Source: Marasmius tenuissimus
Lineage: Eukaryota; Basidiomycota; Agaricomycetes; Agaricales; Marasmiaceae
Assembly (NCBI GenBank): GCA_029532415.1
Contig: JAQOTA010000070.1
Location: 186,001 to 250,000 of the forward strand
Direction of reading: 5' to 3'
DNA: 64,000 bases
This document shows, piece after piece, positions 11,645 to 22,554 of this stretch; position 1 is the first letter of the stretch, and every line of letters begins with the position of its first letter. A program made the position numbers and the translations under genes. The notes beneath the pieces were generated by a model that searched no databases, was not told the DNA's origin, and saw nothing but the letters and a program-made list of their open reading frames with translations.

Positions 11645-13811
11645 TCAAATTTCGCTGCTTTTCGCACCCCCAGGCTTACCCAAGGTGATTTGAGGATATC
11701 TTTTCGGCTCACTAGGCTGTTTCCCCCTGGGGTTCTCAAGAAATTGAGCAGACACCGTGACCTCGAGGGATGGGAGCTGAGATAGCTCGATGGCCTCACC
11801 CGAACCCTAAACAAGACAGACCCGTTAGCTAACACCAATTTGAAGCTGAAATAGAAGTATTAAGTAACCTTGATGGCCCGCCAATGAAGGTTTGTTGTAA
11901 GATACGGTACCACCTTGTCCGAGTCCAACGACTCGGTTGGCTTGTGTCCCGCAAGGATATGCGAGAGATGGACGAAACCCTCGATGGTGATGTCCTTTCG
12001 CTTTGTGCAATCATCACAACTGTCTGGCACGCTAGATGCAAGGATAAACATCAGTTCAAGGACCGCCGGCTCGTACAACACAGGAACTTGCCTGCTAACA
12101 AAAGCATGATGCGCTCCGACAAAGTTCTCAGTGGTCAGCCATTCTTTGGGGTCATCCGGAACCCTGCCGCCTACGAAGAGGGGAATACTGAAACTACTCC
12201 CGACCTCGTATTTTTTGACACGTATACGGGCGGTCCAATCCCAGAAAGGGCCAAACCGAAACGTCGTGCCAGCCGTTGCGTGAGACTCTTGTACTACTTT
12301 CTGAGACGATTGGTTGAAAGCGGCTCCTGCGTAGAGATAATTGATTTTGTGACCGATAGATATTGGTAATGGTCCGGTTGGTTCTTCGGCAATCGGCTTG
12401 TTGAAGTCTGGATATGTGTACCCAAGGGAAGCGCCAGTGTCCTCGAACGCCTCTGACTTCCAGAAAGTGGACCCGGTGCTCCGGAATGGCCAAAGAGCTA
12501 TTCAAAAAGCTGTGTATCAGTCCCAGGGCTCAACAGTGCTACGCAATACCGAGAGAGAAGAACTCGCGTGTTGAAGCATTTTTCATATCTTTCTTTTCCT
12601 TACTTGGATCTTCGATGCCTCCCCAAGGGACCCAGATGCCGGGGTACTCGGAGAACCATAGAGAAAGCAACCTGTCTATTTGTGCGTGGTGCATCCAGAA
12701 GATCGGGTCGAAGGCTTACACCAATGGGGGTTACGTTAGAGGACCGCTTGGAAGGCCGAAGGTAGGGTGTTCTCACCGGCCACATCGATAGAATCCATAT
12801 GTCCGCCACCACCAATGTTAACGTGAATGCAGTCATGGATGGCTTCCAAACTGTTGGCGACAAACCGGTCGTCCCACGCTCTGTTGTTGCTAAGGTTGTC
12901 CCAGGTATAAACTCGAGTGAGCATGCAGTATGTCTTGGTTTCGATGTCGGTCTGTGCTTTCGCCATACGTCTAAGGAGAAAGGAATTTCAGCATCAGACT
13001 GGCGTCTGTAACAAGGATCAAAAGCCTACTTTCTCAGCCCATCGACGTCCTCCGTAGCGTTCTCCGTGCCATCTGTCGGGTGCCTCAAAGTGGTTCCCCA
13101 CTTGTCGAACGGTTTTGGAAACCCGAAGGATTGTTTGAGTGGGTCGAACGTATACCTCCGAAGTGGGTTGGCAACAGAAACCCTCTCTCCATTGAACCCA
13201 ATGATGGTGACCTGTTCCAATGAGATAACCTCCGGTGGGGGTACTGAGTTTTTGGCCCAATCCCAGTAAGGCTGTCGTAGGCTCTCAGCAGCGTCCTTGA
13301 AACATTGCGCGTCGACCGTGTAGTTCTTAGCAATCTCCATGGCTTCACGTTGAATAGCTTGCTATAGGAAGAGTCAACCAACGGAAACAGGGACGTCGTA
13401 CATTTCAACGGCTTACCTCAATGAGTATCACATAAGATCGATTCCAGGTCGGGAACAGGACTTCTCCATGGCACAGGTCAGAGTAGCCCCTACATGGCTT
13501 GCGGATTTCACGTTCGGTTTCGGGACCATCGTCAGGGCTGCCCCACTTGACGTTAGGAAGCCCATGAATGCCACCTATTTGGAAAAACGAGTCGATTTCG
13601 CTCTGGTCCTTCTGCTGGAGCTTCTCTGGTGATCGCATGTCAGCCACAGTTGAACATAAAAGAGCGGGAGAAACTCACGTAGAGCTTGGATATAAAGAGA
13701 GAAGTGGGCTTCGTTCTTGACAAAGTCGTTGATTTCGAGGCGATTGGGGGCCGAAGCCCCCTCAGTCATGCCACCCTTGGCTCCTTCGACGATGTACTTC
13801 AATTGAGGCAT
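11645..13811 (-). CDS. Tyrosinase-like protein, copy 2, with altered copper site
   Basis: Paralogue of the tyrosinase at 5060, same orientation and exon plan, from [10 protein letters not shown] at 13811 to [11 protein letters not shown]. The first CuA His (IGGIHGLP) and the CuB motifs ([31 protein letters not shown]) are intact. However, the second and third CuA positions read [10 protein letters not shown] and FPTWNRSY. The third CuA histidine is Asn (codon AAT), and the Cys normally two residues before the second His is now adjacent to it. A canonical coupled dicopper centre is therefore unlikely. The intron after the last CuB exon is ambiguous: the site homologous to the GT donor of copy 1 reads GC (G at 12567), while a strong GTAAGG donor lies earlier (G at 12603); both keep the frame. 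Either a pseudoenzyme with another role or a gene losing function. Confidence 0.85.
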
Positions 13812-13887
13812 GCCGCTTGGTACTTGGTGAGTGAATGGATTTGAGATGAGGTTGAAAGCGAGGGACTAGCTCAATGAAAGAGGGGAT

Positions 13888-13894
13888 TGTATAT
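13888..13894 (-). promoter_or_regulatory. Weakened TATA-like site of tyrosinase 2
   Basis: TATACAA on the minus strand, 77 bp before the ATG at 13811. It aligns with TATATAAA of tyrosinase 1; the surrounding bases (tcaatgaaag against tcaatcaaag) confirm the homology. Confidence 0.4.
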
Positions 13895-14437
13895 CGTGAA
13901 AAGACTCCACAGGAAAAAGGCGGCCTGGTCATTAGTGTGTATCTACAGTTTCACGTCAACGTGTGACGCTGTTTGGGTCTGGGGTGCTTGCGGCAAAGAA
14001 ATCAACGGAATTCCGTGGAGCAACGGCAGTCTGCATGGCAGATTTCATAGGAGAAGCCCTTTACCGATCGGAACGATATTCGTGAGCGCCAATGAACTTG
14101 AATGAGTCGGTGTCAGTATCCGGTGACAACTGAGGTCGTCACCGCCAAAGGCTCCTCGGTTTGCAGAGGAAAGTCAAATCGTGGAGGTAAAAACATCGGT
14201 CCCAACGTGCTCTGACGGCCAAAGAGGACATCCACTTCACTGGCTTGGAGTCGAATTTTTGAACGCTTTTGAGATTCTTCCGGCCAGCGTCACCGCATCG
14301 GAAGGCATTGGTTATTGATATCAAGATTGGCTCCGCACATACCAGCCAGATGATAACCCGGGTACTGGCCTAGCCATCTAAGTCTTGCACGACCGAGGCG
14401 GAGAAGTCTTGAGCGCCTGTTTTACCCCACATGCGTG

Positions 14438-14753
14438 TCAGGGATCGAGGAGTTTTGGTGGATCTTGCGGATAGTCTCTCACGAGGACATCGTTACCAAA
14501 GTTAGCCTGGCCTCCTGACAATTCTCCAGATGGACTTCGAACCTGCAAATTGTCTATGCCAGTACTCGTGAGGTGATCACCAGCGTCTTGCGGCTTCGAT
14601 GAAAGCAATAGATCCTTCGACAAACCACCCCAGATCTCGAGGCACACGTCATCCAAGATCCCACTCGACTCCCCATTGACATTTGTGTGATGAGTGTTTA
14701 GTAGGAAAGCTACGACTTGAATGGTTCGAACCACAAGTGCACCGGCGTATCCA
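14438..14753 (-). pseudogene. Frame-broken copy of the single-TM protein (duplication copy 2)
   Basis: From a splice acceptor at about 14754 it reads GYAGALVVRTIQV and stays similar to the copy at 9222-9861 through LLLSSKPQ and GGQANFG. It then leaves that frame and stops at 14438. The DNA continues to match copy 1 beyond the stop (ctgttttaccccaca on both sides), so the membrane segment has been lost by an indel. An upstream block at 14.76-15.05 kb probably holds further exon remnants. Confidence 0.5.
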
Positions 14754-16039
14754 CTGCTAAACGTTCAGCCTGCGCACTACACTGGAAGATGTCAAACCTG
14801 GACGGTGGTAGCAGTTGGTTTCGCGCGGGTGACTGGACGAGAAAACCCCCCCTTCGACCGATGAAGAAGTTATCAACGCCATTGGACGTAAAATGACGAC
14901 AAAACCGATGAGATTCCTCCCTGACCAGCGCCAAAAACTCCATCAGACTCCGTCGAATCGCGGCGAATATTGTCCAAGATACTAGCACTATCCGATGGTC
15001 GAAGGGTTGCTCATTCGATTCGAAATGGGTTCGGATGTTGCCGCAGTACGCCATTCATCCTGAAGCTCGCCAATACTACTCGATAATCCGAAGCCACTGT
15101 CTGATGCCCTTCTTCCCCCTCGCCTTTAGCCCCAGTTCGTCACGCCCCATCTCCTACCTTCCCCACACTCCAAACATATCCAAAGTCCTAAGCCATCGGT
15201 GGGTGGTTGTCGTATGCGGCAGCAGATTGAAAAAGCCCAAGGTCAGGAGGAGTCTCAGGAGAGATTATCATTTCGTTGGGTGAGCACGTCGGTAGCTCCA
15301 GAGTTCATATTCTCGCGTTTAGTCTGAGCCTTGAGCGATTACGCGTACGTTTGGGTCCCATCGTACAATTATATGTGCCATTCCCTCCTTGGAACAGGCC
15401 GCCACCGAAAGCTCACCCTATCTGTCGAGCAAAAATTCAGTAGTGAACCAGGTATCGCGCATTGTTTCGTTTGTGAGCACCGGCGATAGCTGAAAAATGC
15501 ACATTAGTTGATGGTGAATACCAAGTGACAAAGCTCCCGTAGGCATGAAATGATCACATACAATGAGAGAGCCTGAACCACGACAGCTTCGACGACAACG
15601 AGAGTTCATGTTGCAACGCTGCAATTGGGGCCTACCGATACCCTTCGAAAGCGGCGTGTCTCCTCGGCGAGGTGGCCTCTGGAGACCTTGTTCACGAAAA
15701 GATAAATTTGGGTAGATGCGAAGTTTCTGGTGTTGTCATACTATGCCGGTAAAAACCGCATAGCCAACGAAGCGAAGGCATAGATGGCGACCGGTAATAC
15801 GGTGCACCAACGAGTATAGTCATTCGTGCCAGAAGCTCCATACGTGGCCTTTCCCTGTAGCGACTTGCTGAGTATTCAGTCGTCGATCATCGGCCAAGGG
15901 CAATCGGGAGCGAGAATATCTCTGAGCGATTCGAAAAATGTATTCCTCAGGCCTTATACATTGAAATATAGGTTGATAGACACACCTAGGGTAAATTTTC
16001 ACGAAGACCTACAAGCAAATTCTGGCTTTCGACCAACTT

Positions 16040-16330
16040 TCGACCTGAAAGAGCTTGTGTGCACCCAATTTCACCATCACTCGCGCAACCGACATGAATG
16101 CAAGAGACAACGTTGCTGAGTGCTCGAGGGCGCTTAGCTTTTCAACGCCGGTCACTCGGACCGGCACAGTGCACAATGTGCGGCACCGGTGAATGGGATT
16201 TGGCTTGAACCGCATTCTTGACATCAACCACGACCTGGAGGCTCGAAAATTAGTATCGACCAAGTATTGACTCCAACCCGAGTAAGTGTACGACTTCTTC
16301 GGACAAGAGACGCGTCCTGACATGGTCAGT
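16040..16330. repeat. Duplicate of the 11.07-11.46 kb block
   Basis: Shares gggcgcttagcttttc and its surroundings with 11.08-11.15 kb, and a cgcgtcct-containing end with 11.42-11.46 kb. This marks the right limit of the second duplication unit. The frames inside are short on both copies and no product is recognised. The 15.06-16.04 kb stretch just before it shows neither a gene nor a match I could detect. Confidence 0.6.
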
Positions 16331-16577
16331 TAGACAGGATTTGGTTGCACACAAAGGCCCGGCTCATGGCGTCGTCAACTAAAAACTAGCTCGAGGCCCC
16401 TTCTTGCTCATTTGTTCCCTCGCTGCACGGGTTACACGGCAGACGATTTCTCTATCAGCGACTCGATGGTAGAACGTCTCCAGTTCTGTGTTTTCTCACT
16501 CTCAATATTCACCTTTCGATGGCGAGCCATGGTACGGAGTGGAGTGGCTCCTCCTCCTCTGAGACCATTCCACATCT

Positions 16578-16757
16578 GTTATTGATTCTCCTCCGACTAG
16601 CGTTTTACTTTCTCCCATTCGGGAGCTGCCCCGTCGAAGGTAGGCGTATTATATCATACAGCCGTGCATAATGGGTCTATGACCTCGCTCGCGACATTTC
16701 AACGAAGGTTTGGGGGTGCGGGGCGTTATTCTGTAGAGAGGAAAGGAGGGTTTTAGT
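16578..16757 (+). pseudogene. Decayed copy of the 3' end of the membrane-protein gene
   Basis: Aligns with 3990-4155, the last exon of the gene at 2396-4141 plus its stop region. Shared pieces include catacag, tatgac, tcgct and, just after the original stop, gaggaaagg. Identity looks near 70-75 per cent by eye. The open frame is lost. As at the original locus, a tRNA-Gly on the minus strand follows (about 110 bp here against about 240 bp there), so gene tail and tRNA were copied together. Confidence 0.6.
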
Positions 16758-16864
16758 AGACGCACTTATCTTCTCCGCTCGCTAACCCCGAACCTCGATG
16801 TGACGACCAGCCTAGTACTGGAGACCAAACGAAAGGAAAAAGGGAGAGATTACCATTTCCCATT

Positions 16865-16955
16865 GCATTAAGAGGGAATCGAACCCCCGGCGGGTCGAGA
16901 GACTGCTATGCCCATCAGATGGCAACGACCCAGGTTACCACTACCCCATTAATGC
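16865..16955 (-). tRNA. tRNA-Gly(GCC) with 21-nt intron
   Basis: Exons identical to the tRNA-Gly at 4379-4475, with the same acceptor, D, anticodon and T arms and the same GCC anticodon. The intron (about 16899-16919) is shorter and unrelated in sequence. It follows a decayed copy of the membrane-protein gene tail, as part of a partial third duplication unit. Confidence 0.93.
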
Positions 16956-17865
16956 TTATATCTAAACTGGCAAATGAGAGCATAACATGAGCTTGAGAGA
17001 GAGTGGCGGGTGCACAAGCGGATCATGCATTCGTGATGAATCTTGAAGATGCACTTTCCAGTATCAAGATCATGACGACGACTGAGATCTGAGGGTTGCG
17101 GGTGTTGACACGGGCAAATTGCGAACTACAGCCTCGGAGTATTTGCTATTGTCCCCGCCCGCGACAATTAGTACAGAAACCGAGACGTACAGTCATGACC
17201 CAATTGGACCTTTCAGAATATCGAATCGACCAATAATCTTGGTAGCTGGGCACGAGGCTCCCGCATTTCCTCATTCCTGTGCATGCAAAAAAAGGAACGA
17301 ATCAACAAGGACCCAGAAACGTGTATCACACGCGCAGATGATCGATAGAAGACGTTCCGTTTCAATCGCGAACAAAGCAGCGAGGCTGGAATGACAGTAT
17401 TCTCTTGCGTCTGGAACATCCGCAAAGTTGATCGAGGGAGGATGAAACACTCCAGTGAATGGTACTGGTCTGGTCTGAATCTTCTCTGTGGGCAGGTGGG
17501 TATCTGACAGGAGTACGGCTCTCAGCAAAGACCCTGGCGCTCGTTCAGGCTCGTGGAATTGGCGTGTATTGAGCGCGTAGATGAATGTCAGCTTGAAGGC
17601 AGGCGGTCTGGAAGAGGGTCCGTGCGGAAGGGACCCTGAACGTCAGAATGTCAAGATCACATGATGCGTTTCTATTTGCACCTGCTTGGCATGATTTCTT
17701 GCCGAAATAGGGAAAAAGACCCCAAAATGCCTGGTCAACGTTTTCCCACTTTTCTTTCCCCCGAACTCAAGTACTCAGTGCCTTCAACTCTCTTTGTCTG
17801 TTTTTTTATAAACGACAAATCACTCCGCTCTTTACATCAGTTCCTATCCTTTCCATACGCCAACA

Positions 17866-18811
17866 ATGTTCTCCAAGTCCACATTGGCCGTTGTCTCCGT
17901 TGTTGCGACAACCGTCCTGGCTCAGTCGGTGAGTAGACCTTGTTCTGTTGGTAAAGGATCGTAGAGCTCATCTCTTTTTTTTGTCGTCGCAGTACCCAGC
18001 AGACTTGAGCGATTCCTGCTTGAACTTTTACAAGGCCTTTGACGCCGACACCACGTTCAAAACTTGCACATCTGCTCTGAACGACGCCACCTCAGGCTAC
18101 AGCAACAGCAGCAGCACTGAGGCCCCAACCAAGGAGTCGATTACCAGCACCCTGAAGACTGTGTGCACTTCTACCACAACCGCCAACGACAACGACCCAT
18201 GCTCCGACACTGCCATTCGTGGCAAACTTGCAGAGTTCGCTACAGCCTGCAGAGCTGAGTTCGACGCTAAACGTGCAGATGTCATCTCCACCTACGACAG
18301 CCTTTACGCCTACTCTCCTCTCAAGACTGCTTTGTGCTCGAAAGACGATGCCGGCAACTACTGTGTCATGAGCGCCTCCACCTACGCTTCCCAGAACTCA
18401 GCTTTGACAGAGGGCGTCAAGCAACAGTTGTTCTCTGCGACTGATTCTACCAACCTCACCGCCATGGGTGATGCCAATGCACCTTTCCTCTTCCTCAGCC
18501 CTGATCTTGACGCCGGCAAACTTTGCACGGTGTGCACAAGGAACATCCTCACAGGGTACCAGGTGTTTGCGCAGAACACCCCTCATGCCGCTGGACTTGC
18601 CAACAGCGAGCTTTTCAAGGGGGAGCCCGCGCTTTTCCAAGCGGTTTCAGACAAGTGCGATGCCAACTTCTTGAACACCGGGGCGTCTCAGGGTGTTGGA
18701 GGTATCGGAAAGGGATCATCCAAGAACGGTGCCTTCCAGGTCCGCGCTGTTGACTTTGTCGCCGTCGTCGCCGGTGTTGTCTCCACCGCCGTGTTCGCTG
18801 CCTATCTCTAA
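17866..18811 (+). CDS. Secreted Cys-rich, probably GPI-anchored surface protein
   Basis: Two exons, 17866-17928 and 17993-18811, joined in phase 0 (293 residues). The first exon is almost exactly a signal peptide (MFSKSTLAVVSVVATTVLA). The mature part is Ser/Thr-rich with regularly spaced Cys residues and a late LCTVCTRNILTGYQVF motif. That motif resembles basidiomycete cell-surface proteins grouped under a domain of unknown function (DUF7729-like; from memory, not tested). The last 20 residues are hydrophobic (VAVVAGVVSTAVFAAYL) behind a small-residue stretch, as in GPI-attachment signals. It probably sits at the plasma membrane or wall. A long 3' region follows with no further frame. Confidence 0.85.
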
Positions 18812-19662
18812 ACCCACCTCGCCACCGGCGACAGGAGTTTTAACTTATTCTCTCTGGTTTTTGGATATGAGCAGTGTCATAGATGGTTTTTTACTCTTCT
18901 CCTTCTCTCTTTGACTTAGTCGTACCTATTGTCCTTTTAACACACACACACCCCACGTACGTATAGTTACTTCCGTACTGCTGCTTAGGGACGCCCGTCG
19001 TCGTCAGATCGTTACCCTCACCTGTCTTACCTACTCTACATACTAAGTTTGGTTTCGACTGATCAGATTTTTTATTATGTGTCGACTTTCTCTTTGGATA
19101 CCCGGGAATGTTGATGACGATGATGAGATTATTTTTTTTGAGGGTGTGTGTTACGTTCAGGGCGCGCGTACCTCGAGCCTCGGGAACTCTGGGTGAGCTG
19201 AGACTGCGGCCCATGGGGAAGGTCAACCCCCGAGACCTCGAGTGAATATTGATTTCGGAAGGATTTCTTAAATTCTTTCATTTTACCAAAGACGTTCCGT
19301 GTCGTTCGGTCTCAAGCCTTTCTACATATGTCTATGTAAGATACCTTTTTCTGTGGTGTAATACAAGCTTGTAATCCCGTTGCCCAGGTGTTCTTGAACT
19401 TTCCGAATACATACTTTAGCGCCCGATTTAGTATTGCACTTTTTTTGCTTTGTTCGAAAAAGCGGAGAACGGAGATAAGTGCCCTTGCCCACATCGCGCA
19501 GCCGTTATCGATCTGTGTGGTTCTCTTGCACACGCCGAAGATCGATGAGTGCACGGTTACTATCTCTTCTCGAGCCTCGCTCCCGTCCCTTCAGTCTCCC
19601 TCGTTCGCTGTATAACCTTTCCGAGCCCCAACATATGCCCTCAATTAGAGACTTTGAGGGAA
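18812..19662. other. Intergenic, no gene seen
   Basis: 3' flank of the surface-protein gene and 5' flank of a tRNA. It contains a few T-rich tracts and short frames on both strands with no conserved motif. Confidence 0.5.
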
Positions 19663-19760
19663 GCATTAATGGGGTAGTGGTAACCTGGGTCGTTGCCATT
19701 AACTTAAGGGTTCCGTTCGATTTGGTTCGACCCGCCGGGGGTTCGATTCCCTCTTAATGC
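19663..19760 (+). tRNA. tRNA-Gly(GCC) with 28-nt intron
   Basis: Plus-strand copy with exons identical to those at 4379 and 16865 and the same GCC anticodon. The intron is at 19699-19726, one base after the anticodon. Unlike the other two copies it has no membrane-protein gene tail beside it and lies in the opposite orientation. Confidence 0.93.
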
Positions 19761-20436
19761 ATTGTCGATTTCTAGTGCCATGTAATAGAACCACTTTTTT
19801 CTTTCTCTTTCCGTCGAGATTCACCATTATCTGCTATTACAACGCCAGCCACTCAATGGAGAGTCTCAAATCTACGAGCTTTTTTTTTTCTCGCTTTCGC
19901 AGGGACCACAAACTCCCTTCACTTCTCACTCCCCCCTCGTACAAGTTGAACTTCAATTGTCGGAAAGAAACATTCCCTCACCTTACTATCAACTTTGTTC
20001 TCTTTCCAATTGCTTCGGAGTCCGATCAACCATGCGACTACCTCCTCGCATGTTTTGCCGACAGACCAATGTGCTTTCGAGACGTGCTATATCTGCACCT
20101 CGGTCGTGGAACTCGATTCGATGCCTTTCAATAGCCACCGCTTCTTAGTGCCCGACCTTGAAACGGCTCTCAGTGTCTCTTGCTCATGGGAAGGGTCTTC
20201 CATCTACGATTTGGCTTCAAATGCTCCTCCGACCTCGCTCTCTCGGGTCCAGAGTGCGTCATCCACCGGCACGGAAACATTGAATGGCCTACTTCAAACT
20301 TGCCGGTGGTTGATCAAGGAAACCGATCCAGCTTCAATCCCAATCTCAAAACGGTCGCACATCTCAGACTTCAACTTTATTGCGAGATTTTGAAAGCAAA
20401 AAAGAAACTACGTACATACTCCCTTCTCCTTGAGGC
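19761..20436. other. Intergenic, no confident gene
   Basis: Plus-strand frames of up to 130 codons overlap each other, but none has a recognisable domain or credible splice partners. The right end is the 3' flank of the cyanamide hydratase gene. Confidence 0.4.
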
Positions 20437-21585
20437 TTAGTCAAAAGGCTTCATAACCTCATTTCCCCTCACATCCGTCGCGAAATTACTTTTGATTCCT
20501 TGCTTCCACGCGGGAACCTCGAAAGTCGTTGTATGGCACCAAGGTTTTAGGGATTCTTCTTTTTCGATGACGCTGGCAAAGCGTTCTGACCAGCCGAGCC
20601 GGGGGAAGACTGATGTGGTTGATTTGATGAGGTCGGGGTGGATGAGGTTCGCTCGGCTGTAGTGGCGTAGGGAAAGGAGAAGTAAGTATCGTTGAGTTGA
20701 GAAAGGATGTTAACTTACATTCCGACGTTATCTGCGTATGAAAACGAGGTTGGTGCAAGTTCGAGACTAGACTCCCAAAAACCAACTTACCGAGAATAGT
20801 CGCAAGCTGCAGAATCTGTCCGATCGTCGTGATATTGCCTCTAAGAGATGAGTGTCGTGATCAATCGAGTACTCTCGAGCCGAGCCTTTCATACAAGACC
20901 TTACCCCTTCACGAAGATATCCTGATGCCTAACGATCGCTTCACAGATACTATCCGCTTGATCCTCTGCTCCTTTTAACGAGAGTATGAGGTCCCTTGCG
21001 ACGATCGCTCCCTTGAACTCGAACGACATCTTGGTGGTCGCGAGGTACTTTTCGGCGGTGCCAATGTCGTGCAAGAGGCACGTAAGGTAGTAGGTCGTGT
21101 AATCGTAGGACCATGATGGGAAGTGGGTTTTGACCAAGGCTACGCCTGTTCATCGCATGGGGGGTGTTCACCAATCAGTCTCGAAAGACAAAGTGTACCT
21201 GGGAGAGGCGAACACACCGTAGACATAAACCCGATGACTGTGATTGTACGTTTGTTCATCCAGTTCTTTCTGTAGAAAAATCAACGATCAGTAAGTCCTA
21301 TCATCATCACACCTCCCCTCAATTCCCAACGCACCCCGCCCTCGCCTACATCCCACTCAATCTTCGTACTAAACTCACCCTAACAAACTCTCGAACACTC
21401 TTCACAAGCTCCGACTTCTCGCCAGGCAACGGTAGAAAATCTTCTGCAGTAAAGTAATCCTGCTGTGGGTTTGGATTGTTAGGGTTCGCAGTTGGATGAT
21501 CCTTGAAAAGGACGTCGGGGTCTCGAGGGACGGGAGTGAAGCCGTAGAAGGTGACTGCGTCTTTGGGATCGGTGGCTTGGGACAT
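20437..21585 (-). CDS. Cyanamide hydratase, HD superfamily
   Basis: Cytosolic HD-domain hydrolase of the fungal cyanamide hydratase (yeast DDI2/DDI3) type, which converts cyanamide to urea. Starts MSQATDPKDAVTFYGFTPVP at 21585; an in-frame ATG at 21621 exists but gives a less typical N-terminus. Metal-site motifs appear in order: YNHSHRVYV (first His), TCLLHDIGTA (the HD pair) and IVRHQDIF (last His). The end is NEVMKPFD with the stop at 20437-20439; the final exon includes NLIHPDLIKSTTSVFPRLGW. Several short introns separate the exons. The nearest neighbours are a tRNA and an F-box pseudogene, so context adds nothing about its role. Confidence 0.85.
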
Positions 21586-22554
21586 CGTCGTGGGGGTGTG
21601 GAAGATCGATACGTTCCTCATGAATCCTTATAAATGAAACTAACTTGTTCACATCGGTCGGATCGATATACGTCATGGAGCCATAACATGAGAGAGGGAA
21701 TTATAAGCCGGTCTACCAGTTAGGTGACTGGGTCTGACAGAGAAGGTCTTGGGGGAGGTCACGAGTACGGCTTCCAGTGGGGAGGTACGGGGAAAATCGT
21801 TCATGAGTGACAGATGAACAGATACTGTAACCTGACAAAGAGGGGGGAGATGGCAAACTCGGATGTTGTGTTTTCCCTTTTGAGTCTTCGGACTACCAAC
21901 TTTGCTTAAGGCTCTTTATTCTGTAAAGCAGATGTCTTCGAATAGATTTTCCCTAGTCAGCAATCTTGAAAGCACTGAAATGACACGGTGAACCGTAGAG
22001 AGATGACCTTTGAAGTTGTTGAGAAAAAAACGACGGTAAAGGGAACTAGTAGTACGTACCACCGAACATCCCGATTCCCCATGGACATGATTACACATCT
22101 AATCCTGCCTTAGTGGCGTGATCTTCGACTTCGGCAGGTTGAATCCAGTAGTAGTATTAGGAAGTAGTGCGAGTGTTGACACTGGCAAGAGTTGAAAATT
22201 CTCCCGATGATGGTTGTTCGAGAAGAAGCAGTTCTCATTAAGCGCTAGGCGCCGGTGTTGGACCAACTTCCGGACCGACGCTGGTGCTTGTCTGAACAAT
22301 GACAACGGGGGCCAAGGAGTAAACTTGAAGTCTTACTGGTCCAGATAATTCGTGGTTGTGGTAAAATTTACATGCGAGGTAGGAGTACGCAACAAAACAG
22401 TGAACGGCTCGGAGATACTGATGCACACAGGATGACATGCTAAAGACATGACCTTTCATTGGCAAATAAGCCACAAAACGCGTCAGACAGCCACAGGGGT
22501 AAACAACGCACCACTGAGTGACTCAAGTTCATGTCAGTTCCCTCAACTAAAACC
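21586..22554. other. Intergenic, no gene seen
   Basis: Upstream flank of the cyanamide hydratase gene and the end of the decayed F-box gene. Only short, unconserved frames are present. Confidence 0.5.

Noticed and set aside
14710..15054. 115-residue minus-strand frame with ATG
   Set aside because: It overlaps the relic exon in another frame, and the segment similar to copy 1 reads in a different frame.
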